Part shown: positions 14,218-20,336 of the stretch, in pieces | Position numbering within the stretch: the stretch's first letter is position 1 | Layout of the letters: each line of letters begins with the position of its first letter | Origin: a virus | Virus record (IMG/VR): IMGVR_UViG_3300025108_000244 | Span: 1 to 30,333 of that record | Length of the DNA: 30,333 bases | Strand: one strand, 5' to 3' | Translations under genes and position numbers: made by a program | Notes under the pieces: generated by a model | Database searches by the model: none | What the model was told of the DNA's origin: nothing | What the model saw: the letters and a program-made list of their open reading frames with translations, nothing else

Positions 14218-14230
14218 CTCGGACCGTCCG
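14218..14230 (+). promoter_or_regulatory. Early dyad site 2, CTCGGACCGTCCG
   Basis: Second copy, flanked by TTCAGTTTCTACC on the left and ACACTAAACC on the right; both flanks are shared with site 3. It ends 26 bases before the ATG of the next gene and directly follows the terminator, so it is placed as a promoter or start-associated control element would be. Confidence 0.8.
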
Positions 14231-14256
14231 ACACTAAACCACAAAGGGACAACGTA

Positions 14257-14379
14257 ATGACACGCAAAAGAGAACAACGCTATAATCTAATCTTCAAAGT
14301 AACAATGACGCTCAACGTGCTATGCCTGATAGGCTTAGGCTATTTCTTTGGCTATGCGGTAGGGCAGGGCTTGCTATGA
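14257..14379 (+). CDS. Small single-pass membrane protein (40 aa)
   Basis: A ribosome site AAAGGGAC lies about 8 bases before ATG. The product has a basic N-terminus (MTRKREQRYN) and then a hydrophobic segment VTMTLNVLCLIGLGYFFGYA (about 15-34), and ends VGQGLL. Positive charge before the segment predicts N-in topology. Small early membrane proteins of phages often protect against superinfection or interfere with host membrane enzymes, but nothing specific can be said here. It follows dyad site 2 at 26 bases and overlaps the next frame as ATGA. Confidence 0.65.
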   Translation: MTRKREQRYNLIFKVTMTLNVLCLIGLGYFFGYAVGQGLL

Positions 14380-14576
14380 GATACATGTCCAAGCGCAAAC
14401 GTATGAGGCTGCGCCCCGATAAATATCTATGGCATCACGCATCGCAATGGTTCAGCACCTCAAAATGGGGTGTTGACAATCGTTCTGCTATGGGGTCTTC
14501 TATATATACGCAAGAGATTGATGGCAATTCAGTTTCTACCCTCGGATCGTCCGAGACTAAACCTAGAAAGGAATAA
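14376..14576 (+). CDS. Small basic protein (66 aa), uncertain gene
   Basis: The ATG overlaps the previous stop as ATGA, which favours coupling. The N-terminal 40 residues (MRYMSKRKRMRLRPDKYLWHHASQWF) are very basic and aromatic-rich, as in DNA- or RNA-binding peptides. The last 20 residues (NSVSTLGSSETKPRKE) are encoded by dyad site 3 and its flanks, so the C-terminus may be an accident of reading through a regulatory element. It lacks a recognisable family. The gene may be real with a free-running end, or the frame may be fortuitous. Confidence 0.4.
   Translation: MRYMSKRKRMRLRPDKYLWHHASQWFSTSKWGVDNRSAMGSSIYTQEIDGNSVSTLGSSETKPRKE
14541..14553 (+). promoter_or_regulatory. Early dyad site 3, CTCGGATCGTCCG
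   Basis: Third copy. The only change from the others is C to T in the central spacer; both 5-base arms are intact. The left flank TTCAGTTTCTACC is identical to site 2. It ends 27 bases before the ATG of the next gene. A TTGACA (14473-14478) lies upstream but has no well-spaced -10. Confidence 0.8.
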
Positions 14577-14580
14577 GCAT

Positions 14581-14829
14581 ATGGCATACGTTATTGAAAA
14601 CCCAGGGCGCCCTGAGGTACAGGCTATATTCGTTAAGGCTGCGCTTAAGATGGTACGCATAGGCCTCAAGCCTGCCCGTCACCTGACCAAGTCTAAGCTG
14701 ATGGCTAAGGCTGGTGAGATTAGTGGCGTTAAGTACAAAAGAAATGAGATTGACAAAGCCATAGAAGATATGGATGCTATCATTAAGGCTAACATAAATG
14801 CTGAAACTCTACTCTCGGACCGTCCGTGA
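14581..14829 (+). CDS. Small conserved-type early phage protein (82 aa)
   Basis: Ribosome site AAAGGAAT lies 9 bases before ATG. The product has VQAIFVKAALKMVRIGLKPARHLTKSKLM, then GEISGVKYKRNEIDKAIEDMDAII, a helical pattern similar to small early proteins of marine podoviruses. Oddly, its last codons (CTCTCGGACCGTCCGTGA) are dyad site 4, so it ends in LSDRP and the regulatory site doubles as the gene's stop region. No enzyme motif is present; the basic and amphipathic helices suggest nucleic-acid or protein binding. Confidence 0.65.
   Translation: MAYVIENPGRPEVQAIFVKAALKMVRIGLKPARHLTKSKLMAKAGEISGVKYKRNEIDKAIEDMDAIIKANINAETLLSDRP
14814..14826 (+). promoter_or_regulatory. Early dyad site 4, CTCGGACCGTCCG
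   Basis: Fourth copy, overlapping the 3' end of the preceding gene (encoding LSDRP then stop). The right outer base of the arm is T rather than A. It ends 27 bases before the ATG of the HhH gene, the same distance as site 3 and one more than site 2. Confidence 0.8.
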
Positions 14830-14853
14830 CTAGAACTTATAGGAGACTTCACA

Positions 14854-15471
14854 ATGTATCAACGTGACTGCACAACAATCACACAACACGCCATGTCTAC
14901 ACCTGATGGGTTGTATGACATAGTTGAATTTACTTTATGCACCATCAATATGCCCCTCTCCCGTGTCATACAACAACGTGTGTCTATCAGGGCTGAGGGT
15001 GTACAATCTAAATGGGTGTCATCCACCAAGGCGCTGGGCATAGAGTACGCTAAGGCTAACGCCCAGCGCTTGCATCAAGAGATCAACGCTATCGCTCAGC
15101 AGTATGGCAAGGACACTATTGATGGTGCGCAAGAGGCTGTCGATTTGTTTGTGGCTATTCCGTCTATCGGTATGGTGAAGGCTGGCTTCATTGCACAAAT
15201 GTGTGGCTTCGAGGTGGCTTGCCTAGATAGGCACAACATCCGTATGCTTGGCTTGCCAGAGACTGCCCTACTCTTGAACAAGAAGGTCAAGCCTGAGCTA
15301 CGCCGCTCTAAGATCCGCAGCTACGTCAAGCTATGCCGCCGCAAGGGCGCTGAGTATTGGTGGAATACATGGTGCAACTATGTAGCTGAGAAGGGTGGCA
15401 TGAATAAGTCCTTGCCAACTGGTGATGCTGTCTCTAAGTATCATGTAGCAGCAGTAATTATGGGAGAGTAA
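14854..15471 (+). CDS. HhH-GPD-like protein, putative DNA-binding or base-excision protein
   Basis: A 205-residue protein with ribosome site ATAGGAGAC. Residues about 103-134 read FVAIPSIGMVKAGFIAQMCGFEVACLDRHNIRMLG. This corresponds to the helix-hairpin-helix plus catalytic-aspartate segment of endonuclease III-type glycosylases (their pattern is LPGIG-x-KTA then VDTHV-x-R). The Asp in CLDRHN occupies the catalytic Asp place. The Lys of endonuclease III in the hairpin is replaced, and the four-cysteine iron-sulfur loop is missing, with only two Cys near the end. It could repair or mark bases, or use the fold just to bind DNA. Family known; activity inferred. Confidence 0.6.
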   Translation: MYQRDCTTITQHAMSTPDGLYDIVEFTLCTINMPLSRVIQQRVSIRAEGVQSKWVSSTKALGIEYAKANAQRLHQEINAIAQQYGKDTIDGAQEAVDLFVAIPSIGMVKAGFIAQMCGFEVACLDRHNIRMLGLPETALLLNKKVKPELRRSKIRSYVKLCRRKGAEYWWNTWCNYVAEKGGMNKSLPTGDAVSKYHVAAVIMGE

Positions 15472-15473
15472 CT

Positions 15474-15779
15474 ATGCAAACTATCATCACAAAATATCTA
15501 CCTGCAACAAACACGCTGGGTTCACGCATCAAAGCTATGACATCCAGCGGTCACAAAGGTTCCACCTACACTGTTGGGTGGGATCACAGCTTGAACGTAG
15601 AAGGTAACCACACACATGCAGCGCAGCTGTTACTCAATAAGCTAGGCTGGCAGGGTAAGTGGAGAATGGGTGGCTTGACATCTGGCTTTGTGTTCGTTAA
15701 CACTGAAGCTCATTACATGCCACTGATAACTGCATGGATGTCAGCTATATCAGATGCACAACCTAAAGAAGGAGAGTAA
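15474..15779 (+). CDS. Conserved small phage protein, KYLPATNTxGSRIKA family (101 aa)
   Basis: It starts 2 bases after the previous stop with GGGAGAGTAACT before ATG. The N-terminal motif TKYLPATNTLGSRIKAM and the following pattern NHTHAAQLLLNKLGW recur in phages of many types. No catalytic residues are evident. The family is usually found among early or nucleotide-metabolism genes and its role is unknown. Length and motif spacing look intact. Confidence 0.75.
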   Translation: MQTIITKYLPATNTLGSRIKAMTSSGHKGSTYTVGWDHSLNVEGNHTHAAQLLLNKLGWQGKWRMGGLTSGFVFVNTEAHYMPLITAWMSAISDAQPKEGE

Positions 15780-15781
15780 CT

Positions 15782-16147
15782 ATGAGAGTAGAAGTATACT
15801 TCAACCTGCACAAAAAACTATTCAGTGTGCGTGACTGCCATACAGGGCGTGTGATCAAGCACACCAATGATGTCACCATATACAATCCTAAGTTTGTAGT
15901 GCGTAAGGCTGGGCGTTTACGGGTACTGCGTGAACGTAAGAAGAACGTACATGCTTTCGTTAGAGGTGAGCTTATGGGCTACGAAGACATGTCATACTCA
16001 CCTGAGTTGTACACAGATGTAACGTACAACCCATACAAGTATAGTAGCTTCGTAAATAAACACTCTGAAGAGACTGTTGACAATGCACAGATAGCTGTGC
16101 TATCAACTAACTCTGATGAAGGTACAACTATGAGGGCTTTACTATGA
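15782..16147 (+). CDS. Conserved phage protein with KNVHAFVRG motif (121 aa)
   Basis: Ribosome site AAGGAGAGTAACT precedes ATG by 8 bases or so. The protein has MRVEVYFNLHKKLFSVRDC, FVVRKAGRLRVLRERKKNVHAFVRGEL, and YNPYKYSSFV. The basic middle segment with the KNVHAFVRG motif is common to hypothetical phage proteins and may bind nucleic acid. It is tightly flanked by genes of the same strand and ends on an ATGATG overlap with the next. Function unknown. Confidence 0.7.
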   Translation: MRVEVYFNLHKKLFSVRDCHTGRVIKHTNDVTIYNPKFVVRKAGRLRVLRERKKNVHAFVRGELMGYEDMSYSPELYTDVTYNPYKYSSFVNKHSEETVDNAQIAVLSTNSDEGTTMRALL

Positions 16148-16434
16148 TGACAGAAGTAGACGAAGACACTCGCTATCTATGCGAGAACGTAAATGGTGAG
16201 TGGCACTTGATTACTGCCACCACCTCTGAGTATAGTGGCAAGCTCATGCTAGGTATACTTGAGAGTACATACCCTATGGCTTGGTTCGATCTACTCTCGG
16301 ACCGTCCGATGGTAAGACTTGATGAGGTTGACTATGAGACATTCTATGCTTATAGGTTAGACCTACTACGGCCTACCAAGAAACCCAAGGCTAAGCTAAT
16401 TGTAATTGATGGAGGTAAAGACAATGACAACTAA
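16144..16434 (+). CDS. Hypothetical phage protein containing dyad site 5 (96 aa)
   Basis: The start overlaps the previous stop (ATGA). Sequence: mixed, acidic N-terminus, then aromatic-rich STYPMAWFDLLSDRPMVRLDEV and a Lys-rich end. The middle codons ACTCTCGGACCGTCCG are dyad site 5, encoding LLSDRP just as the end of the 82-residue gene does. No family recognised. Its 3' end overlaps the next gene by 11 bases. Confidence 0.6.
   Translation: MMTEVDEDTRYLCENVNGEWHLITATTSEYSGKLMLGILESTYPMAWFDLLSDRPMVRLDEVDYETFYAYRLDLLRPTKKPKAKLIVIDGGKDNDN
16296..16308 (+). promoter_or_regulatory. Early dyad site 5, CTCGGACCGTCCG, inside a gene
   Basis: Fifth and last copy, wholly within the 96-residue gene. 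Its left flank CTACT matches site 4. It lies about 115 bases before the next gene's start, so it does not follow the 26-27-base rule. It is either an internal operator, as with stoperators in other phages, or a captured coding copy. Confidence 0.65.
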
Positions 16435-16777
16435 GAACCTACTAGGTAAGTCCCGCCCACAAGATAAACCATACGCTGTATTCAAAGGGTATGGCCCCTT
16501 TGGTGAGACAGAGATGCGCTTACTCAAGACCTACCAACGTCCCGACAAAGAGAAGTCTAACAAGTATGCACGTTGGTTCGTTGCAGTTAAGACAGACATG
16601 ACGTATGGTTCCTTTGAGCTAGGCGATAGCTACATCAGTGAGGCTACCTATGGGTTGACCTTGACATGGGCTGACCCCTTGTATAAAGAACAGTACTGGG
16701 ATAGTAACTACACCAAGGTAGATACTGATACCTTTACGCAAGAAGACGCAGACCTATTGCAACAACTAGGATTATAA
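16424..16777 (+). CDS. Hypothetical early phage protein (117 aa)
   Basis: I choose ATG 16424-16426, which has GGAGG upstream at a good distance; a longer frame starts 18 bases before. The product has RPQDKPYAVFKGYGPFGETEMRLLKTYQRP and then KYARWFVAVKTDMTYGSFELGDSYI, a Gly/aromatic-rich mix that suggests beta strands. The C-terminal third is acidic (DTDTFTQEDADLLQQLGL). It overlaps the preceding gene by 11 bases. No family assigned. Confidence 0.65.
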   Translation: MTTKNLLGKSRPQDKPYAVFKGYGPFGETEMRLLKTYQRPDKEKSNKYARWFVAVKTDMTYGSFELGDSYISEATYGLTLTWADPLYKEQYWDSNYTKVDTDTFTQEDADLLQQLGL

Positions 16778-16781
16778 CGCT

Positions 16782-16910
16782 ATGACTAATGCACTTAACT
16801 TGAAGATCCTTTCTATGTGTGAGAAGATCTTACCTGACACCAAGATGAAGAACAACAAAGAACTAATATCCTTACTATCAGAAATTCGCAACCAACTGGA
16901 GACTAAATAA
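16782..16910 (+). CDS. Very small helical protein (42 aa)
   Basis: The frame starts 4 bases after the previous stop with AGGA about 10 bases before ATG. It reads MTNALNLKILSMCEKILPDTK, then NKELISLLSEIRNQLETK, two amphipathic helices separated by a turn. It ends with TAA one base before the next ATG. Size and packing support a real gene; function unknown. Confidence 0.5.
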   Translation: MTNALNLKILSMCEKILPDTKMKNNKELISLLSEIRNQLETK

Positions 16911-16911
16911 T

Positions 16912-17136
16912 ATGTTCGTATGTATCGCAACCAAACCGCTCAACGATGGCACTCGAGGCTTCCGCTTCAACCTTGTAGGCTTCAAAGGTCTGACCCGTAA
17001 GCGTCAGTCTAAGAAGCGCTACGGTGTACAGCGTGGCTCTTGCATGACAGCCTTGCACCTTGGCAAGCGCAGCGTGTACCTTGAGAAGACACTCAACAAG
17101 CTAGGCTCACGCCGTGTACGTCACTTCGCTGGCTAA
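16912..17136 (+). CDS. Small very basic protein (74 aa)
   Basis: The product has KPLNDGTRGFRFNLVGFKGLTRKRQSKKRYGVQRG, rich in Arg/Lys/Gly, and SVYLEKTLNKLGSRRVRHF. There is no acidic patch. It would be expected to bind nucleic acid; it could be an RNA-binding antitermination-type factor, but I recognise no family. The gene is followed by a TTCG hairpin. The start codon lies one base after the previous stop. Confidence 0.6.
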   Translation: MFVCIATKPLNDGTRGFRFNLVGFKGLTRKRQSKKRYGVQRGSCMTALHLGKRSVYLEKTLNKLGSRRVRHFAG

Positions 17137-17142
17137 CTTAGT

Positions 17143-17156
17143 GGGGCTTCGGCCCC
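17143..17156 (+). terminator. GGGGC-TTCG-GCCCC hairpin
   Basis: A perfect 5-bp GC stem on a TTCG tetraloop in the 46-base gap after the basic-protein gene. The T-tract after it is poor, so it may slow polymerase, or stabilise upstream mRNA, rather than stop transcription fully. Confidence 0.55.
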
Positions 17157-17182
17157 GCCTTACTTCATAGGAGAGTAATACA

Positions 17183-17455
17183 ATGACTAATAAGACAATC
17201 AAAACAGAACTAACCCGTGACGAAGTACTTAAACTACTGGAAGTATACACCTGTATGGACAGCATGGTAGATGATACATTGGAGATGATGGATGTGCGGA
17301 TGACACAACTCAGTGACCTGCGTGATAAGGCATACACATTAAAACATATGTTTGACTTCCGTCCTACTGTAGATGATGATGGTAATCCTAACCACTGGAA
17401 ACCATGCGTACTACCTGATGATCCTACCGCATGGTACTACGAGAAAGGAGAATAA
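17183..17455 (+). CDS. Acidic hypothetical protein (90 aa)
   Basis: Strong ribosome site AGGAGAGT precedes ATG. N-terminal half: TRDEVLKLLEVYTCMDSMVDDTLEMMDVRMTQL, a long amphipathic, acidic helix likely to oligomerise. C-terminal half: DFRPTVDDDGNPNHWKPCVLPDDPTAWYYEKG, flexible and acidic. Such early acidic proteins often mimic DNA or bind host enzymes, but there is no specific match. It ends two bases before the next ATG, with the next ribosome site inside its last codons. Confidence 0.65.
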   Translation: MTNKTIKTELTRDEVLKLLEVYTCMDSMVDDTLEMMDVRMTQLSDLRDKAYTLKHMFDFRPTVDDDGNPNHWKPCVLPDDPTAWYYEKGE

Positions 17456-17457
17456 CT

Positions 17458-17652
17458 ATGACCCAGGAAGAACGAGACCTATTCATTGCAGAGCACTTGC
17501 TCCCTATCAATGAGGAGTATAACCGTGTGTCTAAGGCAGTGGATGACTATGAGTGGGAGGGTGAGTACTTGATGGCTGACTTCCACCGTGAAGAGCTACG
17601 CCACATTGACGCACTCAAAGCAGAGGGGGATCTATATGTTCCACGTTTTTAA
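17458..17652 (+). CDS. Small acidic hypothetical protein (64 aa)
   Basis: Ribosome site AAAGGAGAAT lies about 8 bases before ATG. The product is nearly all helix and Glu/Asp-rich: EERDLFIAEHLLPINEEYNRV, then DDYEWEGEYLMADFHREELRHI. The C-terminal end overlaps the next tiny frame by 17 bases. No family known; the high helix and charge content suggest a protein-binding role. Confidence 0.6.
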   Translation: MTQEERDLFIAEHLLPINEEYNRVSKAVDDYEWEGEYLMADFHREELRHIDALKAEGDLYVPRF

Positions 17653-17713
17653 AGGTGCAGCTATGATAGTAATTGCGCTTGTAGTTGTTGGAGTTGGGAC
17701 AGGAGTATTATGA
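17636..17713 (+). CDS. Tiny membrane peptide (25 aa)
   Basis: An ATG with GAGGGGGAT 6 bases upstream opens a 25-residue frame, MFHVFKGAAMIVIALVVVGV then GTGVL. The second half is a pure membrane segment. Such micro-proteins occur in phage early regions and could modulate a host membrane protein. The overlap with the upstream gene (17 bases) and ATGA overlap with the next frame support translation, but a frame this short can arise by chance. Confidence 0.45.
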   Translation: MFHVFKGAAMIVIALVVVGVGTGVL

Positions 17714-17862
17714 ATGAGGAAGATCCGCATGATGATGTCACGGGTTGGGTTGGTAAACTACCTGTGTCGAGTGACACTGGCGATGAGCATCCTAGTGAAC
17801 GTGTTGCTAGGAGGCCACAGTTACCAGACAATCGCAGCAAGAAACCTACAGAGGATGCGTGA
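17710..17862 (+). CDS. Small acidic/polar protein (50 aa), uncertain start frame
   Basis: The ATG at 17710 overlaps the previous stop as ATGA and has AGGAG 4 bases upstream. Its product (MNEEDPHDDVTGWVGKLPVS then SDTGDEHPSERVARRPQLPD and on) uses codons like those of neighbouring genes (GAT, GGT, CCT, CGT). The other frame starting at 17714 gives a 79-residue protein with less typical codons in its first half. I prefer this frame, but the choice is open. No function known. Confidence 0.4.
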   Translation: MNEEDPHDDVTGWVGKLPVSSDTGDEHPSERVARRPQLPDNRSKKPTEDA

Positions 17863-17953
17863 TAATAAGTTAAACTTGGTTTGGCTACTTGACTTTATCT
17901 ACGGAGATTGTCATAGTGTTAAACTCTGGATAGATTGGAGAGGTAGGAGATGA
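17855..17953 (+). CDS. Very small Trp-rich protein (32 aa)
   Basis: It begins MRDNKLNLVWLLDFIYGDCH and ends VKLWIDWRGRR. The ATG lies within the end of the previous frame, and its stop overlaps the integrase start as ATGA. The hydrophobic Trp/Leu core with charged ends suggests an amphipathic membrane-active helix. It is also the end of the alternative 79-residue frame from 17714, so the boundaries are uncertain. Confidence 0.4.
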   Translation: MRDNKLNLVWLLDFIYGDCHSVKLWIDWRGRR

Positions 17954-18879
17954 TTGTAATGCGACACAACAAGGTAGACCTTAAGCCTAACACTAAGCTA
18001 CGTGATGCTGTGTCGCAGTACACCCGTAGTTCTAAGTTCGCTCAACTATCGGGTGCAGTACAGGCTAAGTATGACAGTACACTACAGCGTGTGTGTTCTA
18101 CCAAGGTACAGAACGGCGCTGAGTTAGGTAACATCAAGCTGTCTGACATCAGGTTCAAGCACGTAACGTATGCCTACGATAGGTGGACTGATAACAATGG
18201 CCCATCTGCGGCTAACTATATGGCTACATGCCTGAGCATCGTACTCAACACAGCTATACGTCACGAAGCTATACTGGCTAACCCTGTGTCACAGCTACAG
18301 CGTAAGACAGAGAAGCCTCGCAGAGTTAAGTGGGCCAAGGATGACGTCAAGTCTTTCCTTACTACGGCATACTCTGAGTGGCGCTGGCGTAGCATAGGCT
18401 TGATACTACACATGGCATACGAGTGGGGTCAACGCATAGGTGACATGCGCCTACTCAAGTGGGAGGACATTGACTTTGATGCACAGCGTGTTGACATCAC
18501 ACAGTCTAAGCGTGGCGCTGAGGTACACCTACCCATACCAGATGAACTGTTAGCTATGCTTGAGGCACAGCGTGTAGACTTTGGCTTCCAGGCTTATGTA
18601 GCACCACGGGTCAAGCCTAACCACAGTGGGTACAGCCCTTACACTGCCATTGAGATACACACACAGGTCAACAACATAAAAGCTAAGGCTGGCCTTGACC
18701 CTAAGCTACAAGCTAGAGACCTACGCCGTACTGCTATCACTGAGATGGCTGAGGCAGGGGTGGATCTTGTAGGTATCATGCAGGTAAGTGGACACCAGAA
18801 CCCTAACAGTGTTAAGCCTTACCTAGTCAATACATTCAGTGGTGCATCAGCTGCACTATCAAAGAGGAAGGGTAACTAA
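17950..18879 (+). CDS. int: Tyrosine recombinase (integrase)
   Basis: A 309-residue site-specific recombinase with an N-terminal SAM-like core-binding domain (about 15-115) and a C-terminal catalytic domain. Catalytic residues visible: Arg162 in EWGQRIGDMRLL, Lys187 in TQSKRGAEV, Arg259 in RDLRRTA, His282 in SGHQNPN, and Tyr291 in KPYLVN. The usual first His of the H-x-x-R box is Arg256 (ARDLRRT), a substitution also seen in some other phage integrases. It overlaps the HNH gene by one base. A start at 17959 has better ribosome-site spacing. No attachment site is visible nearby, so whether this phage integrates cannot be told. Confidence 0.9.
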   Translation: MIVMRHNKVDLKPNTKLRDAVSQYTRSSKFAQLSGAVQAKYDSTLQRVCSTKVQNGAELGNIKLSDIRFKHVTYAYDRWTDNNGPSAANYMATCLSIVLNTAIRHEAILANPVSQLQRKTEKPRRVKWAKDDVKSFLTTAYSEWRWRSIGLILHMAYEWGQRIGDMRLLKWEDIDFDAQRVDITQSKRGAEVHLPIPDELLAMLEAQRVDFGFQAYVAPRVKPNHSGYSPYTAIEIHTQVNNIKAKAGLDPKLQARDLRRTAITEMAEAGVDLVGIMQVSGHQNPNSVKPYLVNTFSGASAALSKRKGN

Positions 18880-19385
18880 TGAAAACCTGTAGCATATGTA
18901 GAGTAGAGAAACCTCTGACGGATTTCTTTAAGCGTAAACAGAACAAGGTTGACGGTAGAAAGTCCTACTGTAAGCCATGCAATAAAGTGTATGACGCTAC
19001 TAAACGTGAAGAGAACCTAGAAGTATTCAAGGCTAGATGTAATGACTGGAAGAGCCGTAACAAAGACTATCGCCGTGCATATGATACTATGTACAAAGGT
19101 AAAACTAAAAAACAGATACCTCTATTTCTACGGGGGTGTACTGTAGAAGAGAAGAGGATCAAAGACATATTTAAACTAAAGGGTTTGATGTCAGTAATCA
19201 CAGGTGTACCACATCAAGTAGATCATATGTGGCCCTTAGCGGATGGTGGTCCACACTGGAGCGGTAACATGCAGATACTCACAGCTACTGAGAATAGAAA
19301 GAAGTGGGCTACTGTTGACCCTGAGGTCAAGCGTAATATACAGAAGTCTCTTGAGGAGGAGAGGTTAGCATATGAACATACGTGA
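18879..19385 (+). CDS. HNH endonuclease with N-terminal zinc ribbon
   Basis: A 168-residue nuclease. The N-terminus carries CSIC (C4, C7) and YCKPC (C31, C34), a four-cysteine zinc ribbon. The catalytic segment is HQVDHMWPLADGGPHWSGNM with H112, D115, H116, the GG and N130, and N139 completes the metal-binding fold. It resembles the free-standing HNH homing or recombination nucleases in phages. It is co-transcribed with the integrase through a 1-base overlap, and the primase starts 14 bases inside its 3' end. It could be a selfish homing enzyme or a host-DNA nicking enzyme. Confidence 0.85.
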   Translation: MKTCSICRVEKPLTDFFKRKQNKVDGRKSYCKPCNKVYDATKREENLEVFKARCNDWKSRNKDYRRAYDTMYKGKTKKQIPLFLRGCTVEEKRIKDIFKLKGLMSVITGVPHQVDHMWPLADGGPHWSGNMQILTATENRKKWATVDPEVKRNIQKSLEEERLAYEHT

Positions 19386-20160
19386 TTACCTAGATGGACT
19401 AGACATAGGTGACGGTGACTCAGTGCGTATGGACTGCCCATCGTGCCGCTCACGTAACACCTTCTCGTGCTTCAAGGATGGCGGTGACTACGTGTACAAC
19501 TGCTTCAAGCTAAGCTGTGGTTTGCGTGGCGCATACAGTACTAACATGACAGCTGCAGAGATTAAGTTACGCATGAGTAAGACAGAACCTAGTAAGAACA
19601 AAGAGATACAAGCACTAGTTTATCCAGAATATGTAGTGCAGCCTACCTCAGATCACGTTTTGTTACAGAGCTTTATCGCTAAGTATGACCTGCAACATGA
19701 GGGTTTGATGTACGATGTGAAGGATAGACGGGCAGTGTTTCCTATACACTACAAGGGTAAACTCATTGATGCTGTAGGCCGTGCGCTTGATGGTGCTATA
19801 CCTAAGTGGTATCGCTACAGTGGCAAGGCTGACTACTTCACTAAGCGTACCAACTCCAAGGCTGATGTGGCTGTGGTAGTTGAGGATGTCATCAGTGCGA
19901 TAAAAGTATCACACTTTATGCCCAGCGCAGTAGGGTTTGCTATCCTTGGTACATCTATAGGTGTGACAATTATGCAACAGCTAGGACAATTCAGTAAGGT
20001 GATCGTAGCGTTAGACAGGGACGCAGTACACAAGACCTTGCAATACAAACGAGAGGTAGAGCTTTGGACAGGCTTACCCACCAAGGCTTTACTACTTGAC
20101 GATGACATCAAGTATGGTGTACAAGAGGATATAATTAGACTTAAGGAGATGGTACTATGA
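19372..20160 (+). CDS. DNA primase, T7 gp4 N-terminal type
   Basis: A 262-residue primase. The N-terminal zinc module has C22, C25, C44 and C49 (CPSC then YNCFKLSCG), as in T7 primase. The TOPRIM core is visible as VAVVVEDVISAIK with E171 and VIVALDRDA with D215 and D217, which hold metal for RNA-primer synthesis. It is separate from the helicase, here 2 kb downstream, whereas T7 fuses the two into one polypeptide. It lies between HNH nuclease and ThyX in the replication block. It would make short primers for the family A polymerase at the fork. Confidence 0.88.
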   Translation: MNIRDYLDGLDIGDGDSVRMDCPSCRSRNTFSCFKDGGDYVYNCFKLSCGLRGAYSTNMTAAEIKLRMSKTEPSKNKEIQALVYPEYVVQPTSDHVLLQSFIAKYDLQHEGLMYDVKDRRAVFPIHYKGKLIDAVGRALDGAIPKWYRYSGKADYFTKRTNSKADVAVVVEDVISAIKVSHFMPSAVGFAILGTSIGVTIMQQLGQFSKVIVALDRDAVHKTLQYKREVELWTGLPTKALLLDDDIKYGVQEDIIRLKEMVL

Positions 20161-20336
20161 ACACAATATGGTTACTAGTATGGTTTGTCTTTGTACCTGA
20201 GATGGGCATAGAGTATTACCACTTAGGTACATATGAGAACGAGACCTTCTGTGCTACTGCACTCAGAGATGCAGCAGTTATGGTCAACGATAAGAATGAA
20301 ACAGTAGAATGTATTGGGGTACAGGTAGATGATTAG
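20157..20336 (+). CDS. Small exported or membrane protein (59 aa)
   Basis: An ATGA overlap with the primase stop and AAGGAGAT 6-8 bases upstream define the start. The product begins MNTIWLLVWFVFVPEMG, a signal-like hydrophobic helix. Then come YYHLGTYENETFCATALRDA and ECIGVQVDD, with two cysteines that could pair. Small signal-bearing proteins of this kind recur in phage genomes near replication genes, without known role. Its 3' end overlaps thyX by 8 bases. Confidence 0.6.
   Translation: MNTIWLLVWFVFVPEMGIEYYHLGTYENETFCATALRDAAVMVNDKNETVECIGVQVDD

Noticed and set aside
14473-14506. Sigma70 promoter at TTGACA 14473
   Set aside because: The -35 is perfect but the nearest TATATA lies 22 bases away, too far; no better -10 is present.
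17714-17953. Single 79-residue protein from ATG 17714
   Set aside because: Its first half has codon use unlike neighbours, whereas two small frames (17710-17862 and 17855-17953) chain by overlaps; kept as an open alternative.
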